A DNA stretch of 64,000 bases from Strongylocentrotus droebachiensis (lineage: Eukaryota; Echinodermata; Echinoidea; Camarodonta; Strongylocentrotidae): assembly GCA_035222895.1 (NCBI GenBank), contig JAVYIG010002511.1, positions 1 through 64,000 on the forward strand, read 5' to 3'. Each line of letters starts with the position of its first letter. Position 1 is the first letter of the stretch. This document shows positions 12,147-25,285 of the stretch, in pieces. Below the pieces are notes generated by a model. The model was not told the DNA's origin, did not search any database, and was given only the letters and a program-made list of their open reading frames with translations. The position numbers were made by a program, and so were the translations under genes.

Positions 12147-13468
12147 CTGTGTGGTCACAAAAAATGAGATAAATATTATTGATGATGATGATAATGATGA
12201 TGATTTCCAACAATGGCATCGTATTTCCGTTAAAAGAAATCAGTCAAAGGCGCAATAACCATGGTAGCCAGTGTGTGATCACATTATGAATATTAGGCAT
12301 AGTATAGCCCCGGCCCTTGGGGAGGAGGGGGGGGGGGGGGGGGCTTTGTACTTGTAATTCATTGGGTGACAGACACGTGAATTAACAAGGTGATCGATAA
12401 AGTGAGGGTGTTCAGAGTTTGGGAAAAAGAGTCATATCATCTTCTGTTGACGTTTGTTTTACCAACTCCTCTCTATCTTCCAAATCCCTTTTTTATTCCT
12501 GCAATTCGATTGGGGAGGGGTGCCTCTCTGTAGCTACCCAACTGGTTACTATACCTTTAAAATCATTGTACGGGAACATGCGAGACAAGCTAGGATTGTA
12601 TTATTTATAGCTGTCATATACAATCAAAATACCACCTATGTAATAATATAGACTGATATCAAATAATACACGAGTATTATGAAGTAAAAAGCAATAAAAA
12701 GAAACATGAGAGCAAATAAACATGTATTATTTCTGTGCATGGCAACCACTTATAGAAGGTGAAGACATGAGCCCATGGGATTAAGATGTACTAAAATAAC
12801 ACGTCTCAGTTGGTGGGCTACAGTACAATTACATTTTGATTACATTTGTAATCATTAACTTAATTCCTTGTCATTATAACTAATCATCAAGCGGAAAAGT
12901 GAGATAAAACTGGATTTCCTTGACGCTGAAAGTTTCACTATACCTTCCACATCTCAAATCTCCTTAATACGGATTTGGGCATCGTATGAACTTGGCAGAA
13001 CATATCGCAAAACCTAGTATATATTCATTCAAAGTGTATGGTGCTATTTCTGAGCATCAAAGCTGGACACATGTGAATATCTTGGCACACGGATCTGTTT
13101 CTTTTTCTGGCTCAACATTTAAACGAAGATAGAGGATATCGCGGAATTATCAAGTTAACAAGGAGTTTCCTCCCGTTTGCTATGATTAGAAGTGGGCCCC
13201 TAATTACAATGATTTTGTTCTGCATGCACCCCTTACAATAAATATACTCTCATCAACTTTGAAAGAATCGGTACACGGATGTCTAAATTTAGCTTGGACT
13301 GTCTTTGAAGAAGTCCGCTATTACGTAATAAAAGGAAAAGAGGATGTTTCGAATTCATTTTGGCAGATTCATTTGACTGATTAGTTGAGTAACGAAGGTT
13401 AAGAAAACATCGAGGAATAAGATAAGTGATGAAAAAATGAATAGCACAAAGAGCTGCTGCTAATTTGT

Positions 13469-13517
<49 letters not shown>

Positions 13518-15419
13518 GAAGGGGATTGCAAGAAACAATAAAATAGATAAACATTTTGATAGAATGATATACCAACAAATAAGATGAATGTATACTTGAA
13601 TACAAAATTGAAAAAATACAGAAATAAATAAAGAAACAAATGATTACTTTCTTGAATTAAACTACAACAACAATCAAATGAACGAACAAAGAGAAACTTG
13701 AAAAATACTACTACAGACAACTATGATAAATGAATCTATAAAACAAACAGATAATGGAATACATCATTAAATGGATGAAAAGAATTCGCAAAAGCCACCA
13801 GATTTACAAATATCAATTTGGGCTATTTATCCTCGTTGGGCTTTAGAACTAGCTACCTAACATATTTTTTAAAACTTTAAAATTCCATGATATTAAAGCA
13901 TTTCCTGTGGGATTAGTTCGAGTGTCAACCTGCGAGATTTTTAGGATAAACTTAGTTAATTCAAAGCTTCTGATATATTTTAAAGACACTCGTGAATATT
14001 TTCAAAGTAAAAAAAACACAAAATGGTTGCATTAATTGTGAATTTATGCTCGGAAAAAAAAAATGGTAAAGTTAAAGCAAAATCTTTGTCGAGTCAAAGA
14101 ACTCGATGAATTATTAAATTTCTTTCCCTAGACAGTAATTTCACTCGCTGCTTTTCATTACTTTCTTGCCGTCTAGAGCATTTAAGATCTAAATTGTATC
14201 ATTCACCAGATAAGTCACAAAATATTGTTTTATCATGATCAAGTATCTTTAAGGTAGGGCCCAATTAGCTTCTGGAATTTCTTGGAAATATAAATGACAA
14301 ACATTTTTAACGATGCACCTTTCGATTTTTTGTTGATTAAACAAACAAGAAATGTCTAATTATTTATGAAAAGTACACTATGATCTCATTATGTCATTAA
14401 GTGCTTTCATGAGATTCGTTTAGCAAAACCAGAGTGTGCCAATTAAAACAAAAATATATAAAAACAAATTATATTAAAACTTGAAGGCAATGCATAGCAT
14501 GAGTTGGTTTAAACGAAACTGGAAGCTGACGAGCATAATTCACAAGTTCACAGTTGACGACAGTTACTCAAAAGCCCAGTCCTAAACAATTTAAATAAAT
14601 CTGTATGATAAGGGGTCCAAATTAGTGGGCAATCACCTGCTTTAAAATACACAGCAATTTAATATGTAAGGTGCTGCGGTGCAAAACTTTTACGACGTGA
14701 CATCACTATATAGTTTGAAAAGGACCTCGTAATTTGTAATTCCACTTCTAAGTACGAATGCATTAAGTAAACATTTCCTGTCGAAAATTGATAGTGAATT
14801 ATTATTTCGGGAGGGGAAACAAATGAATTTAAGGACACTATTATGATAAAGTTGATCTTTGCGATTCATGAAATATATTCGAAATCCACTTTGTAAGAAC
14901 ATGTAAAGAAGAAGAAAAAAAAAATCAGTTTAATATCAAAGGAAGAAGTAAACAATTTACTTGTAGCCCCACTTTAATGAGAGAAAAAATAGATACGAAA
15001 TTACACATGTGAACATCTTTCTTTTTAATGACTATGGAAAATTATATTTATTTTGAGGGGGGAGGTAGTGCAAAACTGCATGAGGTCTAATCACTTGGGT
15101 CCTCTAAGCCTTCATGCAGATCATATGCGTACCGATTCATTAAACTTAATAAACAAACATGAAGGACGGTTCAAAGTTAAAGACATAACTGGCTCTCCAA
15201 GACTTATAGGGACAAAGGGCTCAACCTTGCATTGGATCAATGATATTTTTATTTATTCAAGAGCTAAAACCGACCCCAAAACCAACCAACGCGAATTAGG
15301 ACGTTTCTTGCTGGATCTTTCTATAAATCATTTTAACAACAAATCAATTTTGTTTTAAAGAAAAGAAAAAATAATCGCAACTTACCGAAGAAACAGACGA
15401 TAGCTAGTACAGTTTTCAT
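11827..15419 (-). CDS. small acidic type I membrane protein, P16-like, 117 aa
   Basis: Two exons: 15419-15386 (MKTVLAIVCFF plus one base) and 12146-11827, separated by a 3.2-kb intron with GTAAG donor (15385) and CCACACAG acceptor, phase 1. The spliced protein has a signal peptide (about residues 1-19, cleavage near LLEAQ). A short ectodomain rich in Gly, Asn and Ser follows, with an acidic block around NDNELETNELDNELESN. One transmembrane helix (about 93-114, starting GIVIGTIIVVALVAGG) and a KRR cytoplasmic tail complete it. This plan fits the sea-urchin P16 family, small transmembrane proteins of skeleton-forming cells. The assignment rests on architecture and remembered likeness, not on an alignment. 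A TATA box lies 140 bp upstream of the ATG. An uncharacterised small type I protein is the alternative. Confidence 0.7.
12147..15385 (-). other. P16-like gene, intron 1
   Basis: The intron is AT-rich and contains poly(G) at about 12325-12345 and a (GA)n tract at 13469-13512. No exon or clear mobile element was recognised inside it. Confidence 0.6.
13469..13512 (+). repeat. (GA)n microsatellite
   Basis: A pure GA dinucleotide run inside the P16-like gene intron. Confidence 0.9.
15386..15419 (-). CDS. P16-like gene, exon 1 (signal peptide)
   Basis: ATG at 15419 opens 11 hydrophobic codons plus one base and then a GTAAGTTGC donor. It joins in frame (phase 1) to exon 2, giving Ala at the junction. 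It is too short for ordinary ORF detection. Confidence 0.7.
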
Positions 15420-15556
15420 GTTGAAGGCGAGTATTAAAACACACTTCCCTAGAGGAAAAAAGATCGCAGGAGCAGAAATAAATAATCAGTACCGAGGCAG
15501 AAAGTCCGTATCAATTAAATGTCAGGATGGAATGGTACCCCTAAAAGTTTGACCGC

Positions 15557-15564
15557 TTTATATA
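15557..15564 (-). promoter_or_regulatory. TATA box of the P16-like gene
   Basis: On the minus strand the sequence is TATATAAA within GATATATAAAGCGG, about 140 bp upstream of the start codon. That leaves about 110 nt for a 5' UTR. It is the clearest core-promoter motif in the window. Confidence 0.55.
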
Positions 15565-16330
15565 TCGGCCCCCTTCTGACCTAACCCGAAGAATTAGTTT
15601 GAAACACACACCCATGTATTGACAGGATTTGATTTTACAGCGGCGCGCTACTTTTTGACAGTGTACTTTTGAAAAAGAGCGCGTTAATCTCGCGCGCTCG
15701 CATTATTTCGCAGAAGAGATTAATATGCTGTCATAAGTTCTCTAATATTTTTTGGACAAGTTTTAACTGTATCTTAAGAGAAGATATCGACTTCGATTAG
15801 AAATGATTAAAGGTCAAGTCTTGACATCTGACTAGTGACTTCATTTCCGCAGAATACCCTTTTCATCCTGGGCCTCCCTTACGCATGATTTAACCCAAAA
15901 ATGGACCTCTTTCGATAAACGTATAGATGTAACTCGTAAGTGAAATTTTTTTTCGAGATTTTTGTTCGTTTAACGACCATTTTCTCTCTCCTCACAGCAA
16001 TCTCTGTTTGGAAAGGTAGGTTATTAATATTAATAACAGGCCTATGTATGTGTGTACATAATGAGAAACTTACAGTGTTGCACGTTAACAGCTGGTGTTT
16101 GACTTCCTAAAAATCAAAAACATTGCCCTGTCGATAATACATTATGGCGTATTTAGTCGCGACGAAGCCCCTCCCCCATCAGCCACGCCCTTCTGGCTAA
16201 GTTAAAATGTACTATTTTCTTGTTTTCTGTGAAGCTGTGTGTATTTTGATGGGTTGTGATTTACTCCATCACGCTGTTGTCGGGATACTTTTATGTTTAT
16301 TTTATACATGAATAGAATCATCCAAACCGA

Positions 16331-16885
16331 AGCGCGATGGCTCAGTATTAGAGCAGTGGACTGGTAGTCAGAAGGTCCCAGACCTTATACTAAGACATTA
16401 ATCCTCATTACGAAGCCCTTGAAGATGACTTTTAGCCCGCCCCCCACACTCAGTGTTATTTAGGAACGTGTATGCTTGTTCCCTCCCTTTGAAAGCACCC
16501 CCTATCTCAGGGAAAGCAAATATTTCTGAACCCCCCTTACGCGGGCTTTTCGCGGACTTTTCCTGCCTTGGAGACCCCCTAAATCCTGAACACTGCTCAA
16601 TGTACCCCCTATCGAGATATTTTATAACCCCCTTTTAAAATTTCTCAGGAGTCCAAAGAAAAAGAGAGAGAGAGAAAGAGAGAGAGGGGGGGGGGGGAGA
16701 CCCCCTTTTTAAAGAAATTTCCTGGTGAAAAGTCAAATACACCCACTTTTTAAAAACAATTTTCGGGCCGGATTTTGGGAACACGAATGCGGGGGGGGGG
16801 GGGGGGAGGGGGGACAGGACTTAAAGTTGTCAGTCCCATGGTTGCTTACTGTCTCACAAGCATACAAATGCTTTCTTAGCGACCA
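16331..16885 (+). repeat. tRNA-derived SINE split by an internal insertion
   Basis: The head (16331-16445) has the A-box-like GCGCGATGGCTCAGTATTAG and a TTAATCCTCATTAC stretch. The tail (about 16818-16885) has ACTTAAAG...GGTTGCTTACTG...CACAAGCATAC-AATGCTTTCTTAG. Both match one continuous copy on the minus strand at 59.76-59.94 kb. The 370 bases between head and tail, with GA and poly(G) runs, are absent from that copy. Confidence 0.6.
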
Positions 16886-19800
16886 AACCAAAATATAAAT
16901 TTCAATATTCTGTGTAATTGAAAACAATAAATTTGATAGACTAGATTTTTTCTTATTCTAAACAATACATTTTCGAAAGAAAGAAAGTAGAGGCTACCCA
17001 CACAATGGGAATGACGTATTGCATGTTCAGAAACTACGATAGAATGTTTTTGATAATAGAACAATTAACTCTCATCGAGTCAGCTATAATGATCGGTGAT
17101 TAAACAAACGAATTAGGCATGCTGGATATCACAGCAGGTGGAAACCATGAAATATTTTACTCATGTTGGTCAATCATTCATCGACATTCGACAACATGAT
17201 CAGGCATTATTTATATTCTCTCTATATATCTATTATCTAGTTGCTAGCCCATCTTATATCTTGGATGTGTTCATTCTGTGATTTTATCTAGTTGACAATA
17301 GTGAATTTTATTTTCTTTACAGGTAAAGAGAGAGAGAGAGAGAGAGAGGAGGGGGGGGGGAACCAAATTATAAATGATATTACAAAATGCTTCTTTGGGA
17401 TAAAAGATAAGGAATATTTTTAAGATAATCGTTTGTTTCGTCGGGATATCTTTCATATCTAAGTCTATCTATTTCACTAATATCAGGAGACAGAGGATTG
17501 CTACAATTTTTATTCACAATATTGATAACATTTGTGTGCAAAATTCATACAAACATACATACATACATTGTGCCTTAAAAACTTTTGTTGACAAAACAAA
17601 TACCTTAAACTCCAAAGTGGTTAATCATACAGCCAAACAAATTCATTCATTTACTTTTCCACGATTATGTGGGCCTAACTCAGGAAATTAGTATTTACGC
17701 TCGCTTTTACCGTTTCTCTTAACCACGGGTCTAATTACTATAATTGTAACATGTACGTCATTATGTCACCCCCATGTCAACTCCCAAATACGGTGACTGA
17801 GAGTGGCAATTAGCCTCAAATCACATCACCATTTTTTTCTTTAATAAGCGATAAGTGGAAAACCCCTAAATCTGCCCCGAACTTTAAACACAATTAAAAT
17901 AAAAACAATCGTGACAATAGTTGACACTGATCTAAACTTGTCTGCCCAGCGTCCTACTTAAATAACAAACCTGCCTTTTTAGGTCATAGTTTAGGGGGCT
18001 TTTCGACCCCTAAAAATTCACTTCTGTATTATTAGCAAAATACAAAAGAAAAAAAAAGCATATGCGCAACACGCAAGCGCTGAATATTGGCAGCTTATAA
18101 ATGCGAAGAATGTTGGCCGGATTACAAAAATACAGGTATATGGGCAAACATCCAGAAAATATAATTGTCTAATTTACCCAACTATATCGTTTTGCCTAAA
18201 AATAGATTAAATGATAAATGAACATAGCCGAGTCATTGGGGAAAAAAAAAAAATCGCCAAAATGAGTGAGATCAAGAATAGAAACAGTAATGTATCCTTC
18301 AGAAGTTAAATAAATGAAGAAAAAGTAACAGTAGTCATGTTCATTGATTGTTTTATTTACTATTCCCGTATATAGAGCGCTATATAAATTCCCTACCCAT
18401 GAGTGTAATCCACCCTCTCTCTCACATGGTGCATCCGCAAGCCTACTGTATAAATACTTTAATATCTGTTTTTTTGTTATAAGATACAGAGGCGCATAAA
18501 AACGGAGGGGGGGGGGGGGGGTGGGGGGCTAGGGATCCGGTTCCTCCACAAGATTCTTTAACAAAATAAATAGAACAATGGTAATATAATGCAATACAAG
18601 TAATGCATTCAGACGCCAGTTTTCATTACTTAACAATGCAATGCAATTAAGGGAATGTTGGTGCCCCCAAAATATGTCGAACCCCTGCCCCCCCCCCCTA
18701 CTGAAAACATGCTGACCACGATTAGATACCGAGATTATTATCTATGATCATATTGGTAGTAATCGTACAGGAAACAACAGTACATACATTGAGGTCATAG
18801 CAACAATTAAATATTAACATAAGAAGTATCATCAACATCATCATCATTAATATTATATTTCAAATATTGTGTACATTTGTTTGATTATGATTAATTGTCA
18901 GAAAGTATTTTTTGTATTTTATGATTGTTATTATATTTATATGGAATGAAGAAGAAAATATATCAAATCAAATTAAGCAAAGCGTTTGTGACAGTGCACC
19001 GACGCGATACAACTGGATAAAATGAAGACAATGAGGAAAGTTATATTTATGAATTAACCACTAAAGTCTAAGGATACAGAATGATAACTAACGGGGGATA
19101 AGAAAGGGGGTATATAATGTACAACATCCCACAGAAAAGGGTTGAGGGTAAACACACACGTTAACAACCCCGTCTGTACTATGACACACTTTTAAACATG
19201 CACGCGACAAAAAATATAAGAAAACCCTTTGAGGTATCCTTTTGTTAGGAGTATGATTTTGGAACGTATACGAAATGACATCAGAGAGAGAAATATATAA
19301 GAAATTAAAGGATTTTTTTTTTGAGGGATGGGGGGGGGGGGGGGGGGGTTGGAGGTAGGGGTGAGGTGTAGAATTATGCACAAAATGTCGCTTAAATTTG
19401 TTAACGAACACAAAGAAATCATTAAATAGGTTATCTTGTAAGGAAAAATATCCAGATAACAGTTTTAGCCAAAAATCAATCACAGTCAGACTGCATCACT
19501 GTAAAAGAGCTCGTTTTGTTTCTTATAATGATTGACATGACGTAATAAGAAAAAAAGAGCGTAATATCTAATATTTTGGAATTCAAATGCAAAATAAGTG
19601 CAAAGTCATATAGTTAACAGACTCAAGGACAAAACCTATAATGTTCATCTAAACTGAGACTCTGATAGGAAAAAAAAAATGCATGGATGCATGAAATGAC
19701 CGTCGTTTATTCGGCGTTCTATTTATTTTCCGCAAACTGTATAAAATCTAATTTGAGATCATCTGACTTAGTACTTCTAAATATAGCAATGCATTGAGAT

Positions 19801-21648
19801 TTAGCTTTGAATATATTAAACATGAAACTTGAAATTGCACGTTTTTAACAAAGTTCCTCAAATTCGCGTGATATAGTGACGTTAAACTTTTGATATCATG
19901 CCAGGATAGATGTTTCATATTTTTCTCGGTAATTGGAATTGACACGGGGTTATTTTCATCAAATCGATTCGTTGAGTACATGAGTTGCATAATTATGAAT
20001 ATTCCTAATGCGTTATCAATGTAGGCTATACGAAAATATGAGTATTTTCAGGGATAGCGACGAATCTATATTCAGTCGACTTTAAATATGTAGTAAAGAC
20101 TCGTAAGGACTGTGTCCATGTATGGCGAAACAAAATAAGCCTGTATTAGATTTAGAAAAAGTGAGGGAGACAGGAAAAGAGAGAGTTTAAAAAAAGGTAA
20201 AGGAAGAACAAATATAGATGTAGGTAGGAAGAGAGAGAGAGAGAGAAGGAAACATAAGGGGGTGGGGCACACAGGTAGACGGATAAACAGAAAGCCATTG
20301 CATAATAACGATTTTTTTTTTTTTTTTTTTTAAGTTAGCTGATAAAGATTTTTGCTAAATACAGAAATTCCAAAGTAGGTGTTGTAGGTAAATATTACAC
20401 TGCAAAAACTGTCAACACTTCGTCTTTCTACCTATTCCATCCGTCTCCTCTAATTTTACTCACACAGAGCAAACGAAATCGCGTATATTTAGCCACTTTA
20501 ACTAGCTTGCTCTCTTATTTGTTCCAATGAGAACGATGAGCTATTTGTGGCTTATATTTGATTATTTTGTGAGAAGAAATTGGATTGTAGAATGCAGATA
20601 TCATACATCGGATATTTTAGATCACTCGGAAATATAGAACTCTGCAGATATTGTATGAACGATGTATTAGACACCTTTTTAAAGAGCCATTTTAACAATA
20701 AATTAATTATTTTTCTTTAAAAATAGGAGACAACGTCTGTAGATCAAGAAAGGACAATTTTAAAGAAAAAGGAGCTATATACTATTTAGACCGATTGCCC
20801 GAAATGGCCGCCAAAGTTTGTTAAAAATAGAACTTTTAAGTAACATTTTGCTGCAAAGAAATTCAAGATACGTTTGCATTCCTAACAAGCTTCTTTGCAA
20901 AGTCATGTGTGCGATGAAAATATGTTGCAGAGATTATTACTGAACCGAGTCCTTGGAAAATCAGACATTTGATCATTTTCTCTAAGTGATTTAAACAGAA
21001 CTGTTTATAGTTAAAAATAAGATCGATCGTAGTGAGAATTATTTTTAAATAAAAAGTGAAAACAAAAGAGTGTCTGCCATAGCCCATGGCGCACGGAGGC
21101 GGGGATGGGGCAAGGGGCACTTTTCCCGACATGATTTTCTATCTCTAAATGAAGGGTTCCACACCTTTTTTTGCACCTTCACTACATAATGCAAGACCAG
21201 GGTTACACCGTGCAGTGGATGCGATGAATAGGTGGATAAGTTTACCTTCCTATTTCTTTTTGTAGAGAGGGGGGGGGGGGGGGGGGGTTGTTCTTGTCAT
21301 TCTTCTATCCTGTTTACAATTTTTCATTTCAAAAGTCGTAAATCTAGGGCACCTTTAAACTCTCCTGATAAGCGTGCTAAGATTCAATAAATGAACAGCT
21401 GTTTCACTATGATACCCCTGGCATGCCCATCTTGCACCGGTACCATGAATCATAAGCAGAACATGTGGTTACAGATTTAGAACAAAAGGTCGTGACAAAA
21501 CGAGTTCATTGTACTCCCATATCCCAGCCGTTATGACACCAGTGAGCCTTATACCTGCCTTCAAGTTGAAAAATAGCACATGCGTAATGAATATTATAAA
21601 AAATGGCAATCGAAACTGGGGACAGGTAATACAGAAAGAGAAGGATTA

Positions 21649-21684
<36 letters not shown>

Positions 21685-21718
21685 CAGAGAGAGAGAAGGA
21701 GAGAAAAAGAGAGAGAAG

Positions 21719-21751
<33 letters not shown>

Positions 21752-21990
21752 GACATGGATATAATGAAGACCTCCACCAGGTATTTTTTTCCTAGCACGA
21801 GGGTAATTATTTTGTCCGACCAACTGGGAATTAAACAAAAAACAAATCATCAACTTTGGTAATATTATTGTCCAATTAGGGTAAAAATAACGAAGTATTG
21901 ATGTCAGATAGTTTCAAAATGGAGAAAAAAATACTTCGAGTTCGGTAAAAAGAATTCCCGAAGATTGATCGTCGTGGCATATTTTGTATT
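16886..21990. other. gene-poor stretch with microsatellites and homopolymers
   Basis: It holds GA/G tracts near 17330-17360 and 20220-20245, G runs at 18508-18525, 19331-19349 and 21269-21287, and poly(T) at 20312-20332. A LINE or SINE 3'-tail-like end occurs at about 18880-18975, and an AGCGCTATATAAAT SINE tail remnant at about 18377. No exon of a recognisable protein was seen. Confidence 0.4.
21650..21752 (+). repeat. (GA)n microsatellite
   Basis: Interrupted GAGA/AGAA tract. The Arg-Glu reading frame over it is not a gene. Confidence 0.95.
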
Positions 21991-22004
21991 CAATATTGTT
22001 TAGA

Positions 22005-22260
22005 GTTTTGGCTCAGTCAGTAGAGCGTCCGCCTCACAACCGGGAGTTTGTGGGTTCGAACCCCGGCCGCGTCATACCAAAAGACGTTAAAAGATGTGAG
22101 CTGGTGCTACCTTGTTTTGGCGTTCAACAATAAGGGATATAACAACATCGATCTGGCGCTGCTCAGTGGCTGCCGGGCAAATTGGGCAAAAAGAATTTCT
22201 GTTTCGGTTAAATAAAATTTGGAGTGGACTATTAGGCTATTATTATTATTATTATTATTA
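22005..22260 (+). repeat. tRNA-derived SINE
   Basis: It has an RNA polymerase III A box (TGGCTCAGTCAGTAGAGCG, about 22009-22027) and a perfect B box GGTTCGAACC at 22053-22062, then GACGTTAAAAG and a tail of ATT repeats ending at 22260. It is tRNA-like only in its head and is not an intact tRNA gene. Confidence 0.8.
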
Positions 22261-22288
22261 TAACGAATCGGAAATAAAGTTGCATTAA

Positions 22289-23330
22289 CCCTAAAAAGGA
22301 CGGGCCATTTGAGGTTTTAGTACGGCCGGGAAGGGGGGGGGGGGGCATTATGGCCCCCCTTAAGATCTCGGCCATGAAACGACCACTGAACGGCCGATAT
22401 CCACGAAAATATGCACACATGTCAAGTGAATTGTATTGAATACAATTATAATTTAAATTTTTGGAAAAATTCACTCATTTGCATATTTATCGTAATTTAT
22501 TCAAATAAGGTCATACAAACCAAATTTTTACCCATAAATCATATATTATTCATATTTAAGCATTCTTTTCACTACATAGCCTATATTCATTATTTTGTAA
22601 TCAATATTTTTTAGATTGTTTGATAAAACGAATCGGAAATAAAGTTGCATTAACCCTAAAAAGGACGGGCTATTTGAGGTCTTAGTATGGCCGGGAAGGG
22701 GGGGGGGGGGGGAGGGGCATTATGGCCCCCCTTAAGATCTCGGCCATGAAACGGCCAAACGGTCGATATCCGCGAAAATATGCACACATGTCAAGTTAAT
22801 TGTATTGAATACAATTATAATTTTTATTTTTGGAAAAATTCACTCACTTGCATATTTATCGTAATGTATTCAAATAAGGTCATAAAAATCACATTTGTAC
22901 CCATAATCATATATTATTCATATTTAAGCAATCTTTTTTTGACCATTTGTAATAATATTACGATAACAAATTTGGAGGAGCCAGCTTATTTCTTATGTTA
23001 TCTCTTGTTTTGATAATTTCTTTTGTATTTCATTGTTTTTTAACTATTTCGTTTCTAACTCCAATTCCACTATTTTTGACTCCCCCAAAAACCACCAAAA
23101 ACCAACAAGACCCAATAACCAATGTTTGATCTATTTAAGGAAAAAAAGAAAAAGACATTTCCATATGTTTTGTACACAAATCAGGAAAATGAGCGATTTT
23201 CGGGCTGACATGCAAAGACAAAAGGTCACGTGACCTTGTAACTATAGGTCCGGCGATTTAAAAAAGGATGCGCAAGACTCGAAAGAAAAAAGTCAGCGAG
23301 CGGCGGGGCGCCATCCATATGCGTTCCCGA
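22289..23330 (+). mobile_element. piggyBac-type MITE with internal tandem duplication
   Basis: The left end is CCCTAAAAAGGACGGGC directly after TTAA (22285-22288). A 365-bp segment is repeated: 22263-22627 and 22628 onward, so a second TTAA-CCCTAAAAAGG lies at 22650. The repeated unit includes about 22 bp of flanking DNA (ACGAATCGGAAATAAAG...), so the duplication followed insertion. The right part (from about 23180) carries GAGCGATTTTCGGGCTGACA and GTCAGCGAGCGGCGGGGCGC, as in the 56-kb copy. The last G-rich TTAGGG-TTAA end is missing, cut at about 23338. Confidence 0.75.
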
Positions 23331-24639
23331 ACAATCAGAAAAAGAAGAAACAGAAGATTGCTTTTTAAAATGACAAAATTAATTAAGTATCCGCAAAAAC
23401 GATTTGAATGGTGGCCTCTACCCCAAGTAGGGCTTATGCAATTAACTGCTCTATAAACGTATCATCCCTCTCCCTCGAGTCGATACAGTATGCAGACATC
23501 TGAGTGACGTGTACAAACCTATTGTGATTCCAATGTATTACATCTTTTGGTGAGGTTTCATAATACAGATGGAGGTTCAAATTCACATATTTTTAGATGT
23601 TTGGATAAAGACAGTGATTTGCGATTCTACTCAACAGCATTTCTTGACCTATGAAGTATATTATACTCAATGATACCGTACTCCATATTATAATAGCATT
23701 TTGTAATATTGTCACGATGCCCTGCTTTCACAGTTAAGGAGAAGAGCAATTAGGCTGGGTCACAAGTCCAATTAATTACAGGAAATTGCTTCAATCAAGC
23801 TTACCCACATACTCAATAGTCAATCGGGAAGTGCAAATCAAAATAGCCGTTGATATCATCAAATCACTTTCAAGTTGGAAGGGTGGGGTGGAGGCGGGAA
23901 GCATGTACTCCCATCAAAATATGCTCCTAACCCTCGGCAGCAGTAATTTTTTTTTACTGATGTTTTAGTTTCGTTTCGTTTCTGTCGACAGTCAATCTGT
24001 TTACGATAAACATGTAGTAATGCAAGATATTTCGGAAAACATACTATAAATGTCATTGATTGTAATGAGCACTTTACTACAATTTTAAAAGCCAATTTCT
24101 TTTTGGAGCTATCCATGGAATAATCTATTTCATGATATTGGCCAATGCTGTTGGTATACGTTGTTTCGTTCCCATGAGTGGCTTCTGTCATGGCCAAGGC
24201 CTAGTGTCAAAACATCGGTGTTCCGTGCAAGGCAAAGATCCGGGTTCAGTTTCCTACAGAAGCGGTCAATCTTGAAATAATATCTATATGGCAACAGCGA
24301 GTAGGGTAACCATGATTGTTTTTAAGCTACAAAACAGTTTTCAATTTTTCACTGGGCGGATATATTAGTACCTCTATACCCGACCTTCAAATTCACTAGT
24401 TGTGAAACGTAGACATATTTCAATTAGATCCCCCCAAATGAAATCTAGAAAAATAATTAGTGTTTTTGAATGTACATGCACTCGATATCCTGTGAATAGA
24501 TGGCGCTATGCAATATCAGTCCTCCCAGTAACATGTAAGCTTCATACCGATCCGCTCGCTTTACAAAAGAAAGTACAGCCAAAAGTATCTGCAAAGTGTT
24601 CCTAAAACAAACTCAAGTGCGTTTACTATAATACGTTAG

Positions 24640-24795
24640 TAAAAAGAATTAGAAGAAGTAGAAGCAGGAGAAGGGGAAGGTGAAAAAGAAGAAGAAGAAA
24701 AAGGAAGAGGGAGGAGGAGCAGAAGAAGAATGAGAAGAAGAAGTTGGAGGAAGAGCAAATAAGAAGAAGAAGAAAGAGGAGGAGGAGGAGGAGTA
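24640..24795 (+). repeat. GAA/GAG polypurine tract
   Basis: About 150 bases of nearly pure purine on the plus strand. The Leu-rich frame on the other strand is an artefact. Confidence 0.9.
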
Positions 24796-25145
24796 TAGTT
24801 ATTCTATCATTTCTTAGACATTTCTTTGTTTTTTTTATTTTTTCACTAACGGATGCAGTGAATTTAGGACAGATAACCTTCATTTTTGTGGTTTAAGGTG
24901 GTCAACGCAAAAACAAGCACTTTCCACCGGAAAAAAAGTAAGCCAGTTACATTTTTGTGTTAGATATGGACCAAATATCGCTATTAAGTGTGAAAGGATG
25001 AGAGCATACGAACAAAAATTGGGGGGGGGGGGGAATCTAATGGCTTCGAACAGAGAATGACAGAGGAGAGACGGGGACTAAACGAGGGGGAGGGGGGGGG
25101 GGGGGCATATGCCCTGATCAACAGGAGACAAAAAGGAGAATATGA

Positions 25146-25192
25146 TAGGGAGAGAATGGGAAAATAGAGGGGGAGAGGGAGGGAGGGAGAGA

Positions 25193-25237
<45 letters not shown>

Positions 25238-25238
25238 G

Positions 25239-25281
<43 letters not shown>

Positions 25282-25285
25282 GGGG
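25146..25285 (+). repeat. (GA)n and poly(G) tract
   Basis: A GA microsatellite about 110 bases long runs into a run of about 16 G. Opposite-strand Ser-Leu frames are artefacts. Confidence 0.95.

Noticed and set aside
22005-22085. tRNA gene
   Set aside because: A and B boxes are good but it continues into a SINE body with an ATT tail; arms do not form an intact tRNA. The same holds for 16331 and 59937.
24402-24605. 67-codon plus-strand frame (KRRHISIRSPQMKSRK...)
   Set aside because: No family match, no splice context and no related copy in the window.
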